DNA from: Agromyces subbeticus DSM 16689
Lineage (GTDB): Bacteria; Actinomycetota; Actinomycetes; Actinomycetales; Microbacteriaceae
DNA: 64,000 nucleotides
Direction: 5' to 3'
NCBI RefSeq assembly: GCF_000421565.1
Contig: NZ_ATXG01000001.1
Location: 1-64,000 of the forward strand
Shown here: positions 42,860 through 50,748 of the stretch, one piece after another
Layout of the letters: every line of letters begins with the position of its first letter
How positions within the stretch are numbered: the stretch's first letter is position 1
Position numbers and translations under genes: made by a program
Notes under the pieces: generated by a model
The model's database searches: none
Told to the model about the DNA's origin: nothing
Seen by the model: the letters and a program-made list of their open reading frames with translations, nothing else

Positions 42860-44014
42860 TCACGCGCCGAGCGGCGTCTCCCTCGGCAGCAGCAGGTCGA
42901 AGCGGCATCCGCCCGGCACGTTGCGCACGGCCACGTCGCCGCGGTGCGCGCGCATGATGCCGCGCACGATGGCGAGGCCGAGACCCGCCCCGCTCGAGCG
43001 GCCGTCTTCGAGCGACGGCGTGCGTGCGTGCGACCCGCGCCAGGCGGGGTCGAACACCCGCTCCAGGTCTTCTTCGGCGATGCCGCCGCCGGTGTCGATG
43101 ACCGAGACGATCGCGTTCTCGCCGACGACATCGACCCCGACCGTGATCGCCGAGTCCTCGGGCGTGTGCTGGATCGCGTTCATCAGCAGGTTGCCGATGG
43201 CCCGTGACAGTTCGCGGGGATCGGCCATCACCACGAGACCCTGGGCGAGGGGCGCATCGACGCGGATCTCCCGGCCGCGCGAGACCGGGCGCAGATCGGC
43301 GACGGTGTCGCTCACGACGTCGTAGAGCGAGACCTCCTTCAATGAGAGGCGCAGTGTGTCGGAGTCGATCTTCGAGAGTTCGAAGAGGTCGTCGACCATC
43401 GTCGAGAGCTGGTCGACCTGAATGCGGATCTGGCGGTGGTACCGATCGACGTCGGGCGCCATGTCGTCTTCGAGCGCCTCGGCCATGGCCCGCATACCCG
43501 CGAGCGGTGTGCGCAGGTCGTGCGAGATCCAGGCAACGAGTTCGCGCCGCGAGGCGTCGATGCGTTGCTCGCGTTCGTGAGCCTCGGTGAGCTTCGCGCT
43601 CGTCGCGACGAGCTCTTCGGCGAGTGCGTTCAGCTCGCTGTTCGTCGAGCGGCCGGCTGTGTCGAGGCGTTCGCCGGCGCCGATGCGCCGCGCCGCCGCC
43701 GAGAGGTCGCGCGAGTTGCGGGCGACCAGCAGGCCGAGCACGGTCACGAGCACGAGCGAGACGACGCCGGAGACCGCGGCGACGGCGACGGCGACGGTCA
43801 GGTCGTGCTCGGAGAGGTACATCTCATTGGCCACGCCGATCATGCTCGCCACGACCGCACCGACGGCGGCGAGCACGAGCACGCAGACCTGCAGCACGAG
43901 GGAGGATCGTCGCAGGGCGAGCAGCACGAGCACGCCGGCACCGCCGACGATGGCGCTCGCGGTGAGTGCGACCGTGGCGATCGCGAGGAGGTCAGACCAT
44001 GGCATCGGGGGCAC
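42860..44014 (-). CDS. Sensor histidine kinase
   Basis: 384 residues: three to four membrane helices in the first 100 residues without a large periplasmic domain, a HAMP-like linker (RDLSAAARRIGAGERLDTAGR), phospho-acceptor His155 in AWISHDLRTPL, and the ATPase domain with N box (GNLLMNAIQHTPED), G1 (DTGGGIAEED) and G2 (SGAGLGLAIVRGI). Overlaps the response regulator gene by 23 bp. The lack of an external domain suggests it senses the membrane or an accessory protein, perhaps the thioredoxin lipoprotein encoded divergently. Confidence 0.93.
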   Translation of the reverse strand: MPPMPWSDLLAIATVALTASAIVGGAGVLVLLALRRSSLVLQVCVLVLAAVGAVVASMIGVANEMYLSEHDLTVAVAVAAVSGVVSLVLVTVLGLLVARNSRDLSAAARRIGAGERLDTAGRSTNSELNALAEELVATSAKLTEAHEREQRIDASRRELVAWISHDLRTPLAGMRAMAEALEDDMAPDVDRYHRQIRIQVDQLSTMVDDLFELSKIDSDTLRLSLKEVSLYDVVSDTVADLRPVSRGREIRVDAPLAQGLVVMADPRELSRAIGNLLMNAIQHTPEDSAITVGVDVVGENAIVSVIDTGGGIAEEDLERVFDPAWRGSHARTPSLEDGRSSGAGLGLAIVRGIMRAHRGDVAVRNVPGGCRFDLLLPRETPLGA

Positions 44015-44735
44015 CGCCCGTCGTGAATCGGTAGCCGACCCCCCACACCGTGGTGAGCAGGGCCGGCGAGCGCGGGTCGAGCTCGATCTTCTCGCGCAGT
44101 CGCCGCACGTGCACGGTCACGGTCGAGAGGTCGCCGTAGGTCCATCCCCACACCGTGCGCAGCAGGTCTTCGCGGCTGAAGACCTGATTGGGATGCTTCG
44201 CCAGGAACTCGAAGAGATCGAACTCCCGAGAGGTCAGTGCGATCTCGGCGCCAGCGCGAGTGGCGACCCTGGCCGAGGGATCGAGCCGGAACCCGCCGAA
44301 CTCGAGCACGGACTGTGGCGTGAACTCGTCGATCGAGCGCCGCAGCACCGATTGCACGCGCAGCACGAGCTCGCGCGGTGAGAACGGCTTGGCGAGGTAG
44401 TCGTCGGCGCCCGCCTCGAGCCCGGCGATGCGGTCGTCTTCGGACCCGAGCGCGGTGAGCAGGATCACGGGCACCGACGAGCGGTGACGCAGCCGGCGGC
44501 AGACCTCGATGCCGTCGATGCCGGGCAGCATGCGGTCGAGCACCACGAGGTCGGGATCGATGCGTTCGGCCAGTTGCAGTGCCGCGAATCCGTCGCGGGC
44601 CTCGTCGATGACGAATCCCGAAGCGCGCAGGTAGCTCGAAGCGACCTCGGCGACCGTCGGGTCGTCATCGACGACGAGTACGCGACGACCCACCAGGTCT
44701 TCGTTGCCGACGGAGGACGGCGCAGCGGGAGACAC
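43992..44735 (-). CDS. OmpR-family response regulator
   Basis: 247 residues: receiver with acidic cluster Asp23-Asp25, phospho-acceptor Asp67 (VVLDRMLPG) and Lys116 (LAKPF), and an OmpR/PhoB winged-helix domain (SREFDLFEFLAKHPNQVFSREDLL, TVTVHVRRLREKIE). GTG at 44735 is chosen because TACGCT stands 6 nt upstream. Divergent from the thioredoxin-lipoprotein/ccdA pair. Confidence 0.93.
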   Translation of the reverse strand: MSPAAPSSVGNEDLVGRRVLVVDDDPTVAEVASSYLRASGFVIDEARDGFAALQLAERIDPDLVVLDRMLPGIDGIEVCRRLRHRSSVPVILLTALGSEDDRIAGLEAGADDYLAKPFSPRELVLRVQSVLRRSIDEFTPQSVLEFGGFRLDPSARVATRAGAEIALTSREFDLFEFLAKHPNQVFSREDLLRTVWGWTYGDLSTVTVHVRRLREKIELDPRSPALLTTVWGVGYRFTTGGAPDAMV

Positions 44736-44741
44736 GTTGAC

Positions 44742-44747
44742 AGCGTA
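44742..44747 (-). promoter_or_regulatory. -10 box TACGCT of leaderless response regulator gene
   Basis: TACGCT, 6 nt, GTG 44735; same hexamer as at 1118. Confidence 0.5.
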
Positions 44748-44796
44748 CGTCGCCACCCCCCGGCAATCGGAAGGTTCCGGACATCCGTTCGCGTTC

Positions 44797-44843
44797 CGTA
44801 AGGCTCGTGCGGCGGGTGGTGACGGCGTCACGGGTTCGTAAGG
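44797..44843. promoter_or_regulatory. CGTAAGG direct repeats
   Basis: CGTAAGG at 44797-44803 and 44837-44843, 40 bp apart on the same helix face, flanking the palindrome GTGACG-G-CGTCAC (44819-44831). Candidate response-regulator sites. Confidence 0.4.
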
Positions 44844-44933
44844 TCTCGCGGCGTGCGCGGCGAGTCGACGCCGCTACCGTGGAACCGGTCGCGCCGACGA
44901 GCGCGACGCACGAACGCGATCGAAAGGCCCCGG

Positions 44934-45410
44934 ATGCGCACGGCACTGACCCTGGTCGCCCTCACCGCGATGCTCGCACTCACCGGCTGCGCGTCGAACG
45001 GGGCGCTCATCACCGACGAACCCGCATCAACGCCCATGGCGTCGGCGCCATCGCCGACATCCCCGGCCGCGACGGAGGCCACGCAGACCGGCCCGGATGT
45101 CGCGCCCGGCGCGTATCTCGACTACGCCGACGGCGTCATCGCGGCCACCGAGGGGGCCAAGGTGCTCTTCTTCCACGCGAGTTGGTGCCCCAAGTGCCGC
45201 GCGCTCGACGAAGAACTCCGAGCTCAGGGCGCACTGGACGGCCTCACCGTCTTCAAGGTCGACTACGACAGTCGCACCGACCTTCGCCAGCAGTACGAGG
45301 TGACGTTGCAGACCACGGTGGTGTTCGTCGATGACGCGGGGGAGAAGATCTCGAGCACGGTGCTCTACGAGGACCCCTCGATCGCCGCGCTCGTCGCTGC
45401 GATGCCCTGA
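44934..45410 (+). CDS. Thioredoxin-like lipoprotein
   Basis: 158 residues: lipobox LTGC (Cys19), a Ser/Thr/Pro-rich spacer and a thioredoxin domain with the redox pair Cys85-Pro-Lys-Cys88 (HASWCPKC) and FKVDYDS. An extracytoplasmic oxidoreductase, probably kept reduced by the CcdA-type protein encoded 3 bp downstream. Start set by signal peptide. Confidence 0.9.
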   Translation: MRTALTLVALTAMLALTGCASNGALITDEPASTPMASAPSPTSPAATEATQTGPDVAPGAYLDYADGVIAATEGAKVLFFHASWCPKCRALDEELRAQGALDGLTVFKVDYDSRTDLRQQYEVTLQTTVVFVDDAGEKISSTVLYEDPSIAALVAAMP

Positions 45411-45413
45411 GCC

Positions 45414-46160
45414 ATGACCGCGTCGCTGCTGCTCAGCCTCGCCGCCGGAGTGCTCACCGTGGCGGCGCCGTGCGTGCTGCCGCTGTTGCCCGTCATCGTC
45501 GGCGGTTCGGTGGTGCGCAGCACGGGCGAGGTCGACCACCGTGCCCGCTGGCGGCCGTACGTCATCGCGGCATCGCTCGCAGTGAGCGTGGTGGCCTTCA
45601 CCCTGCTGCTCAAGGCCACGACGGCGCTGCTCGGGGTGCCCCCGCAGTTCTGGCAGGCCATCTCGGGCGCGATCGTCATCCTGCTCGGCATCGACCTGCT
45701 CGTGCCGGCGTTCTGGGCCCGCATCTCGATGGCACTCGGCCTGCAGGCGCGCAGCGGCGCGATGCTCGACCGCTCGGTGTCACGGCGCAGCTTCGCTGGC
45801 GACATCCTGACCGGCGCAGCACTCGGTCCGGTGTTCTCGAGTTGCAGCCCGACCTACGCGCTCATCGTGGCCGCCGTGCTGCCGGTGTCGTTCGTCGAGG
45901 GTCTCGGCTACGTACTGGCATATGCGGCGGGGCTCGCCGGCATGCTCCTGCTGGTCGCCCTCCTGGGCAGGGGGCTCGTGCGGCGCCTCGGCTGGCTCGC
46001 GAACCCCGAGGGCTGGTTCCGGCGCACGATCGGGGTGCTCTTCATCCTCGTCGGGCTCGCGGTGATCACGGGCTTCGACAAGACCGTGCAGACGGCCATC
46101 CTCGACCTCGGCTGGTACGACCCGATCGCCCGCCTCGAGGAGATGATCGGCGCCGGGTGA
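45414..46160 (+). CDS. CcdA/DsbD-type thiol-disulfide transporter
   Basis: 248 residues, six membrane helices. The two electron-carrying cysteines are Cys20 in AAPCVLPLLP and Cys144 in VFSSCSPTYA, the CcdA pattern. It passes electrons from cytoplasmic thioredoxin to the extracytoplasmic thioredoxin-like lipoprotein encoded just upstream. No cytochrome c maturation genes (resB/resC) are adjacent, so a wider thiol-repair role is possible. Confidence 0.92.
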   Translation: MTASLLLSLAAGVLTVAAPCVLPLLPVIVGGSVVRSTGEVDHRARWRPYVIAASLAVSVVAFTLLLKATTALLGVPPQFWQAISGAIVILLGIDLLVPAFWARISMALGLQARSGAMLDRSVSRRSFAGDILTGAALGPVFSSCSPTYALIVAAVLPVSFVEGLGYVLAYAAGLAGMLLLVALLGRGLVRRLGWLANPEGWFRRTIGVLFILVGLAVITGFDKTVQTAILDLGWYDPIARLEEMIGAG

Positions 46161-46322
46161 TGCGGGTCGCGGTGGCGCGAGCGGAACACCGCAGTTCGTG
46201 CGGGTCGGGCGACCGCCGCGAGGCGATTGCGGCCGAGGGACGCATGCTTGCCCGGGTCACGGTGCAGGCGTACCGTGACCCGTATCCGACGGGTGTGCCG
46301 TGCATTCGACGGCGGGAGGCAC

Positions 46323-47954
46323 ATGAGCTCCTCGACGGCTCTCGATCGCGGTCGCGCGGCGTTCGCCGAGCACCGCTGGCTGACCGCGTTCGAGGCCTTC
46401 GAAGCGGCTGACGGCGACGGCGGGCTCGAAGCGGCTGATCTCGAGCGCTTCTCCACCTCGGCCCTGCTGCTCGGTCGCGATCCCGTCGGCATCGACATCG
46501 CGACCCGGGCGCACGAGAGCTTTCTCGACGGCGACGACCCCGCGGGCGCGGCTCGTTGTGCGGCGTGGATCGGCATCTTCCTCACGAGCAAGGGCGATCT
46601 GGCGCGCGGCGGCGGCTGGCTCGCGCGTGCGACTCGGGTGGCAGCGGGCGGGCGCGGCGCCGAATCAGCCGGGGGCCTCGCCCGCATCCCCGTCGGCCTC
46701 GGTGAGCTGTTCAGCGGTGACGCCGCGGGCGCGGCGCGCACGTTCGCCGAGGCCTTCGCGATCGGCGAGCGGTTCCACGACCGAGACGTCATGGCGCTCG
46801 CCCATCTCGGGCTCGGCCAGGCCGAGATCATGCTCGGTCGCACCGATGCCGGGCTCGCGCTGCTCGACGACGTGATGATCGCGGTCACCGCGGGTGAGAT
46901 CTCGCCCGTGGCATCCGGAATCGTGTACTGCGAGGTCATCGGCAGCTGCCATCTCGCGTTCGACGTGCGCCGCGCGCAGGAGTGGACGGTGGCGCTCGAC
47001 CACTGGTGCGGCGAGCGGCCCGAGATGGTGATGTTCACCGGCAAGTGCCAGGCGCACCGTGCCGAGCTGTACTGCCTGCACGGCGCGTGGATCGACGCCC
47101 TCGAATCGGCCCGCGTGGCGGTCGAGTTGGCCGAACGCGGCGACTGGAACGCGACATTCTCGGGTTGGTACCTGCAGGGCGAGGTGCATCGCCTGCGCGG
47201 CGAGGTCGAACCTGCCGAAGCGGCCTATCTGCGAGCCGCGGAGACGGGCTGGCCCCCGCAACCGGGCCTCGCCCTGCTGCGGCTCGCGCAGGGCAATGTG
47301 CGATCGGCTCGATCCCTCATCGGCCCCGTCGCCGAACAGGTCGACCCGGCAACCCGGCAGCAGCTGCTGCCCGCGATCGTCGAGATCGAGCTCGCCGCGG
47401 GTGACCTCGCGGCCGCCCGGCGGGCCGCCGATGAACTCGCGGCCGCGACGCCGACCGACGCGAAGCCCGTGCGGCGGGCGGTCACGGCACGATCGACGGG
47501 TGCCGTGCAGCTCGCCGAGGGCGACGCCCGGGGTGCGCTCGCCGCGCTGCGCACCGCCTGGACGAGCTGGCAGGAGGTCGACGCGCCGTTCGAGGCCGCG
47601 CGATGCCGTGTGCTGACGGCGCTCGCGTGGCGCTCGCTCGGTGACGAGGCATCCGCGTCGATGGAGCTGGACGCCGCGCGCGCGGAGTTCCTCGAGCTGG
47701 GCGCCACCCCCGACGTGCTTCAGGTCGACGCGCTCACCCGCACCGGCAGGCCCGCCCGGTTCGGTGCGCTCACGCCTCGCGAGCTCGAGGTCGTGCGCCT
47801 CGTGGCCGAGGGCAGGACGAACCGGGCCATCGCCGACCTGCTCTACCTCAGCGAGAAGACGGTCGACCGGCACCTCAGCAACGTGTTCGCGAAGCTCGGC
47901 GTCTCGTCGCGTGCGGCGGCGACGGCCTACGCCTACGAGCACACCCTGATCTGA
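46323..47954 (+). CDS. LuxR-family regulator with TPR-like repeats
   Basis: 543 residues: a long helical TPR-type region (about 1-460, alanine-rich paired helices) and a C-terminal LuxR HTH (LTPRELEVVRLVAEGRTNRAIADLLYLSEKTVDRHLSNVFAKLGV). It lacks the NB-ARC/MalT-type ATPase domain usually found between, so it is a shortened, ATP-independent variant. GGGAGG precedes ATG 46323. Target unknown; the next gene is separated by a strong hairpin. Confidence 0.88.
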   Translation: MSSSTALDRGRAAFAEHRWLTAFEAFEAADGDGGLEAADLERFSTSALLLGRDPVGIDIATRAHESFLDGDDPAGAARCAAWIGIFLTSKGDLARGGGWLARATRVAAGGRGAESAGGLARIPVGLGELFSGDAAGAARTFAEAFAIGERFHDRDVMALAHLGLGQAEIMLGRTDAGLALLDDVMIAVTAGEISPVASGIVYCEVIGSCHLAFDVRRAQEWTVALDHWCGERPEMVMFTGKCQAHRAELYCLHGAWIDALESARVAVELAERGDWNATFSGWYLQGEVHRLRGEVEPAEAAYLRAAETGWPPQPGLALLRLAQGNVRSARSLIGPVAEQVDPATRQQLLPAIVEIELAAGDLAAARRAADELAAATPTDAKPVRRAVTARSTGAVQLAEGDARGALAALRTAWTSWQEVDAPFEAARCRVLTALAWRSLGDEASASMELDAARAEFLELGATPDVLQVDALTRTGRPARFGALTPRELEVVRLVAEGRTNRAIADLLYLSEKTVDRHLSNVFAKLGVSSRAAATAYAYEHTLI

Positions 47955-47985
47955 CGTCAGGGCGGTACCGGCGTGATGGCGGAGC

Positions 47986-48046
47986 CGGCGACTCCCTGCG
48001 GCATCCCGCGAATGGGTGATTCTCCGGATGCCGCAGGGAGTCGCCG
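47986..48046. terminator. Perfect 21-bp inverted repeat
   Basis: Arms 47986-48006 and 48026-48046 match perfectly over 21 bp (core CTGCGGCATCC/GGATGCCGCAG) with a 19-nt loop. It follows the LuxR gene and ends 4 bp before the -10 of the PQ-loop gene, so it can serve as terminator and overlaps the -35 region. Confidence 0.65.
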
Positions 48047-48050
48047 TTCG

Positions 48051-48056
48051 TAGCGT
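48051..48056 (+). promoter_or_regulatory. -10 box TAGCGT of leaderless PQ-loop gene
   Basis: TAGCGT, 7 nt, ATG 48064. Confidence 0.45.
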
Positions 48057-48063
48057 CGAGCAC

Positions 48064-48372
48064 ATGGATGTCGCCGTGCTCGCCGGCGTTCTCTCGACCG
48101 GCCTCTTCGCCATGAGCTACCTGCCCATGCTGGTGAAGGCCGCGCGCACGAAGGACCTGTCGTCGTACAGCTTCGGCAACCTCGCGATCACCAACGTCGG
48201 CAACGCCGTGCACTCCGTGTACGTGTTCAGCCTGCCGCTCGGCCCGATCTGGTTCCTGCACGGCTTCTACCTCGTGGCATCGGTGCTCATGCTCACGTGG
48301 TTCCTGCGCTATCGCACGGCGAGGCGACCGGCCGAAACGCCGGCCGCCGCGCCGCGACGAGTCACTTCTTGA
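48064..48372 (+). CDS. PQ-loop (SemiSWEET-like) small membrane protein
   Basis: 102 residues, three predicted helices, the size of a SemiSWEET half transporter. The loop after helix 1 ([20 protein letters not shown]) matches the PQ-loop pattern with Pro but with Met in place of Gln, and helix 2 has NVGNAVHS. It may dimerise to move a sugar or act on another small solute. Its last 11 bp overlap the convergent lactate dehydrogenase gene. Confidence 0.75.
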   Translation: MDVAVLAGVLSTGLFAMSYLPMLVKAARTKDLSSYSFGNLAITNVGNAVHSVYVFSLPLGPIWFLHGFYLVASVLMLTWFLRYRTARRPAETPAAAPRRVTS

Positions 48373-49807
48373 CGGAGCTGCGAGTCGTCGCGGTCTTCGC
48401 CGCCGGGGCCTTCGCCGTGGTCGTCTTCGCCGCGGCGGCCGCGGTCTTCGAGCCCGCCGTCTTCGCGCCCGCCGTCTTCGCGCCAGCGGTCTTCGCCGTC
48501 GAGCCGGCGGCACGCGGCGCGCGCACGGTCTTCGGCTTCGCGGCGACGGCCTGCTCCGCGGCATCCGTCACGGGCTTCGGCAGCGCCGTGAATCGCGAGA
48601 GCTGCGTGACGTGCTGCGGGCCGAGCTCGTCGAGCGTGGCGACCTCGAGCAGCTTCATCGTGCGCTCGATCTCGCCCCGGAGGATCGAGATCGTCTTGTC
48701 GACGCCGCGCCGTCCGCCGGCCATGAGGCCGTAGAGGTAGGCGCGCCCGATCAGCGTGAAGCGGGCACCGAGCGCGACCGAGGCCACGATGTCGGCGCCG
48801 TTCATGATGCCCGTGTCGACGTGCACCTCCATGTCGGAGCCGATCTCGCGCACGACGTGCGGCAGCAGGTGGAAGGGAATGGGCGCCCGGTCAAGCTGGC
48901 GACCGCCGTGGTTGGAGAGCACGATGCCGTCGACGCCGCGGTCGGCGAGGAGCCTGGCGTCGGCGACGGTCTGCACGCCCTTGACGACGATCTTGCCGGG
49001 CCACATCTCGCGGATGATGTCGAGGTCGTCGAATGAGATCGTCGGGTCCATCGCGTGGTCGAGCAGCTCGGCGACCGTGCCGCCCGTCGTCGAGAGCGAG
49101 GCGAACTCGAGCGAGGGCGTGGTGAGGAAGTTGATCCACCACGCCGGGCGGGGCAGCGCGTTGATGATCGTCGCGGGCGTGAGCTGCGGCGGGATCGAGA
49201 ACCCGTTGCGCTTGTCGCGGAGACGGGCACCCGCGACAGGGGTGTCGACCGTGAAGAACAGGGTGTCGTAGCCCGCGGCGGCGGCACGACGCACGAGGGC
49301 GTACGAGATCTCGCGGTCGCGCATGACGTAGAGCTGGAACCAGTTGCGGCCGTTCGGGTTCTCGGCCTTCACGTTCTCGATCGACGTCGTGCCGAGCGTC
49401 GAGAGGGTGAACGGGATGCCCGCTGCGGCAGCGGCGCCGGCGCCGGCGATCTCGCCCTCGGTCTGCATGAGCCTGGTGAAGCCAGTGGGCGCGATGCCGA
49501 ACGGCAGCGCGCTCGGGCCGCCGAGCACGTCGCGGGTCATGTCGACCACGGGCACGCTGCGCAGGATCGACGGGTGGAACTCGATGTCCTGGAAGGCCTG
49601 ACGCGCTCGCGCCAGCGAGATCTCGCCCTCGGCCGCACCCTCGGTGTAGTCGAACGGCGCCTTCGGCGTGCGTCGCTTGGCGATGTCGCGGAGGTCGGCG
49701 ATGGTCACCGCCCGGTCGAGGCGACGGTCGGTGGGGTTGAGCGTCGGCTTCTTGAACTTCATGAGCTCGGCGAGCTCTTTCGGGTTCGGGAACTGGCGCT
49801 GGACCAT
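48362..49807 (-). CDS. lldD: FMN-dependent L-lactate dehydrogenase with low-complexity tail
   Basis: 481 residues from the conserved start [12 protein letters not shown]-dependent alpha-hydroxy acid dehydrogenase: YTEGAAEGE near the N-terminus, [18 protein letters not shown] and the active-site SNHGGRQLD, then [10 protein letters not shown]. Oxidises L-lactate to pyruvate into the respiratory chain. After about residue 400 it has about 75 extra Ala/Lys/Thr residues ([14 protein letters not shown]...), encoded by 15-bp near-repeats. Translation could instead begin at ATG 49885, which overlaps the regulator stop by 4 bp and would add four SPTTR repeats; the reading frame is open. lldD by family; 2-hydroxyacid specificity not proved. 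Confidence 0.9.
   Translation of the reverse strand: MVQRQFPNPKELAELMKFKKPTLNPTDRRLDRAVTIADLRDIAKRRTPKAPFDYTEGAAEGEISLARARQAFQDIEFHPSILRSVPVVDMTRDVLGGPSALPFGIAPTGFTRLMQTEGEIAGAGAAAAAGIPFTLSTLGTTSIENVKAENPNGRNWFQLYVMRDREISYALVRRAAAAGYDTLFFTVDTPVAGARLRDKRNGFSIPPQLTPATIINALPRPAWWINFLTTPSLEFASLSTTGGTVAELLDHAMDPTISFDDLDIIREMWPGKIVVKGVQTVADARLLADRGVDGIVLSNHGGRQLDRAPIPFHLLPHVVREIGSDMEVHVDTGIMNGADIVASVALGARFTLIGRAYLYGLMAGGRRGVDKTISILRGEIERTMKLLEVATLDELGPQHVTQLSRFTALPKPVTDAAEQAVAAKPKTVRAPRAAGSTAKTAGAKTAGAKTAGSKTAAAAAKTTTAKAPAAKTATTRSSVKK
48395..48500 (-). repeat. Repeats encoding the AKTAG tail of lldD
   Basis: Several 15-bp units of the type CCCGCCGTCTTCGCG (plus strand) in succession, encoding AKTAG repeats; changes between copies suggest an older tandem expansion. 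Confidence 0.6.
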
Positions 49808-49821
49808 GGTGCGACTCTGCT

Positions 49822-49881
49822 TTCTCGTGGTGGGGCTTCTCGTGGTGGGGCTTCTCGTGGTGGGGCTTCTCGTGGTGGGGC
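49822..49881. repeat. Four perfect 15-bp tandem repeats upstream of lldD
   Basis: TTCTCGTGGTGGGGC repeated four times without change between the regulator stop and the conserved lldD start. If translated from 49885 it encodes (SPTTR)x4. Copy number of such a VNTR is likely variable. Confidence 0.9.
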
Positions 49882-50667
49882 TCATGCGGGCGACTCGGGG
49901 GTGGTGCTGGCGGGGCTGGGGGTGGCGGTGGGTGCGGACGGGCCGGACGGGCTGGACGGCGGGAAGGTCTCGGCGTAGTAGCCAGAGATGTGGTCGTGGG
50001 TGCGGGAGCGTGCGGTCGCGGCATCCGCTGCTCTGATCGCCTCGACGATGCCGCGGTGCTCGGTGCGCAGGCGCGTCGAGGTGGCCGACCAGTCGGCGAT
50101 GGCCGAGACGCCCTCGAGGGCGTACCCCTCGATGCCGCTGCGGAGGCCCGCCATCGTCGCGGTGATGACCTGGTTGCCGGATGCCTCGGCGAGCGCCAGG
50201 TGGAAGGCGGCGTCGAGCGCGAGGAACTCGGTCGGCGCGAGGTCGGGGGAGTCCATCGCGTCGAGGAGGAGGTCGGCGGCGGAGAGGTCGGCGGCGGGTG
50301 CGGCGTCGGCGAGGTCTCCGGCGACGGATGACTCGAGGATCAGTCGCGTGCGCACGATGTCGGCCACCGGGAACCCGCTCGCGGCGACCTGCAGCCGCAT
50401 GAGGGCGGACATGCCCCCACCGGGGGTCGCGATGATGATCGCACCCGAGTTCGGCCCCGAGCCGGCGGCGGTGCGGATGAGTCCGAGTACCTCGAGCACG
50501 CGCAGCGCCTCGCGGGCGCTCGAGCGGCCGACGCCGAGTTCGGCCGACAGGGCCCGCTCGCCGGGCAGGCGGTCACCGGGGCGCAGCGCGCCGTCGAGCA
50601 GCTGCTGCTCGATGTGCTCGAGCACGGTGCGCCACGCGCGCGGAGCATCGGATGTCGCAGCGCCCAT
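49882..50667 (-). CDS. FadR-type GntR regulator of lactate oxidation
   Basis: 261 residues: GntR winged HTH ([45 protein letters not shown]) and an all-helical FCD domain with metal-ligand [14 protein letters not shown] and HRGIVEAI. C-terminus is Ser/Pro/Thr-rich. Coupled by ATGA to the open frame leading into lldD. The divergent upstream region has twin TGGTC-N-GACCA operators, the LldR/FadR consensus, so lactate-responsive autorepression is likely. Start at 50667 after GAGAGGG. Confidence 0.9.
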   Translation of the reverse strand: MGAATSDAPRAWRTVLEHIEQQLLDGALRPGDRLPGERALSAELGVGRSSAREALRVLEVLGLIRTAAGSGPNSGAIIIATPGGGMSALMRLQVAASGFPVADIVRTRLILESSVAGDLADAAPAADLSAADLLLDAMDSPDLAPTEFLALDAAFHLALAEASGNQVITATMAGLRSGIEGYALEGVSAIADWSATSTRLRTEHRGIVEAIRAADAATARSRTHDHISGYYAETFPPSSPSGPSAPTATPSPASTTPESPA

Positions 50668-50687
50668 GCCGATCGCCCTCTCGTGTG

Positions 50688-50725
50688 TGTGGTCAGACCA
50701 CAGTAGCACGTGTGGTCAGACCACA
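50688..50725. promoter_or_regulatory. Twin LldR/FadR operators
   Basis: The perfect 15-bp palindrome TGTGGTCAGACCACA occurs twice, at 50688-50702 and 50711-50725, centres 23 bp apart, with TACTGT (50703-50708, minus strand) as the likely -10 between them. Matches the NTGGTC-N-GACCAN pattern of FadR-subfamily lactate regulators. Confidence 0.8.
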
Positions 50726-50748
50726 GGAGGGAGGGGGAGCGAGCGAGC

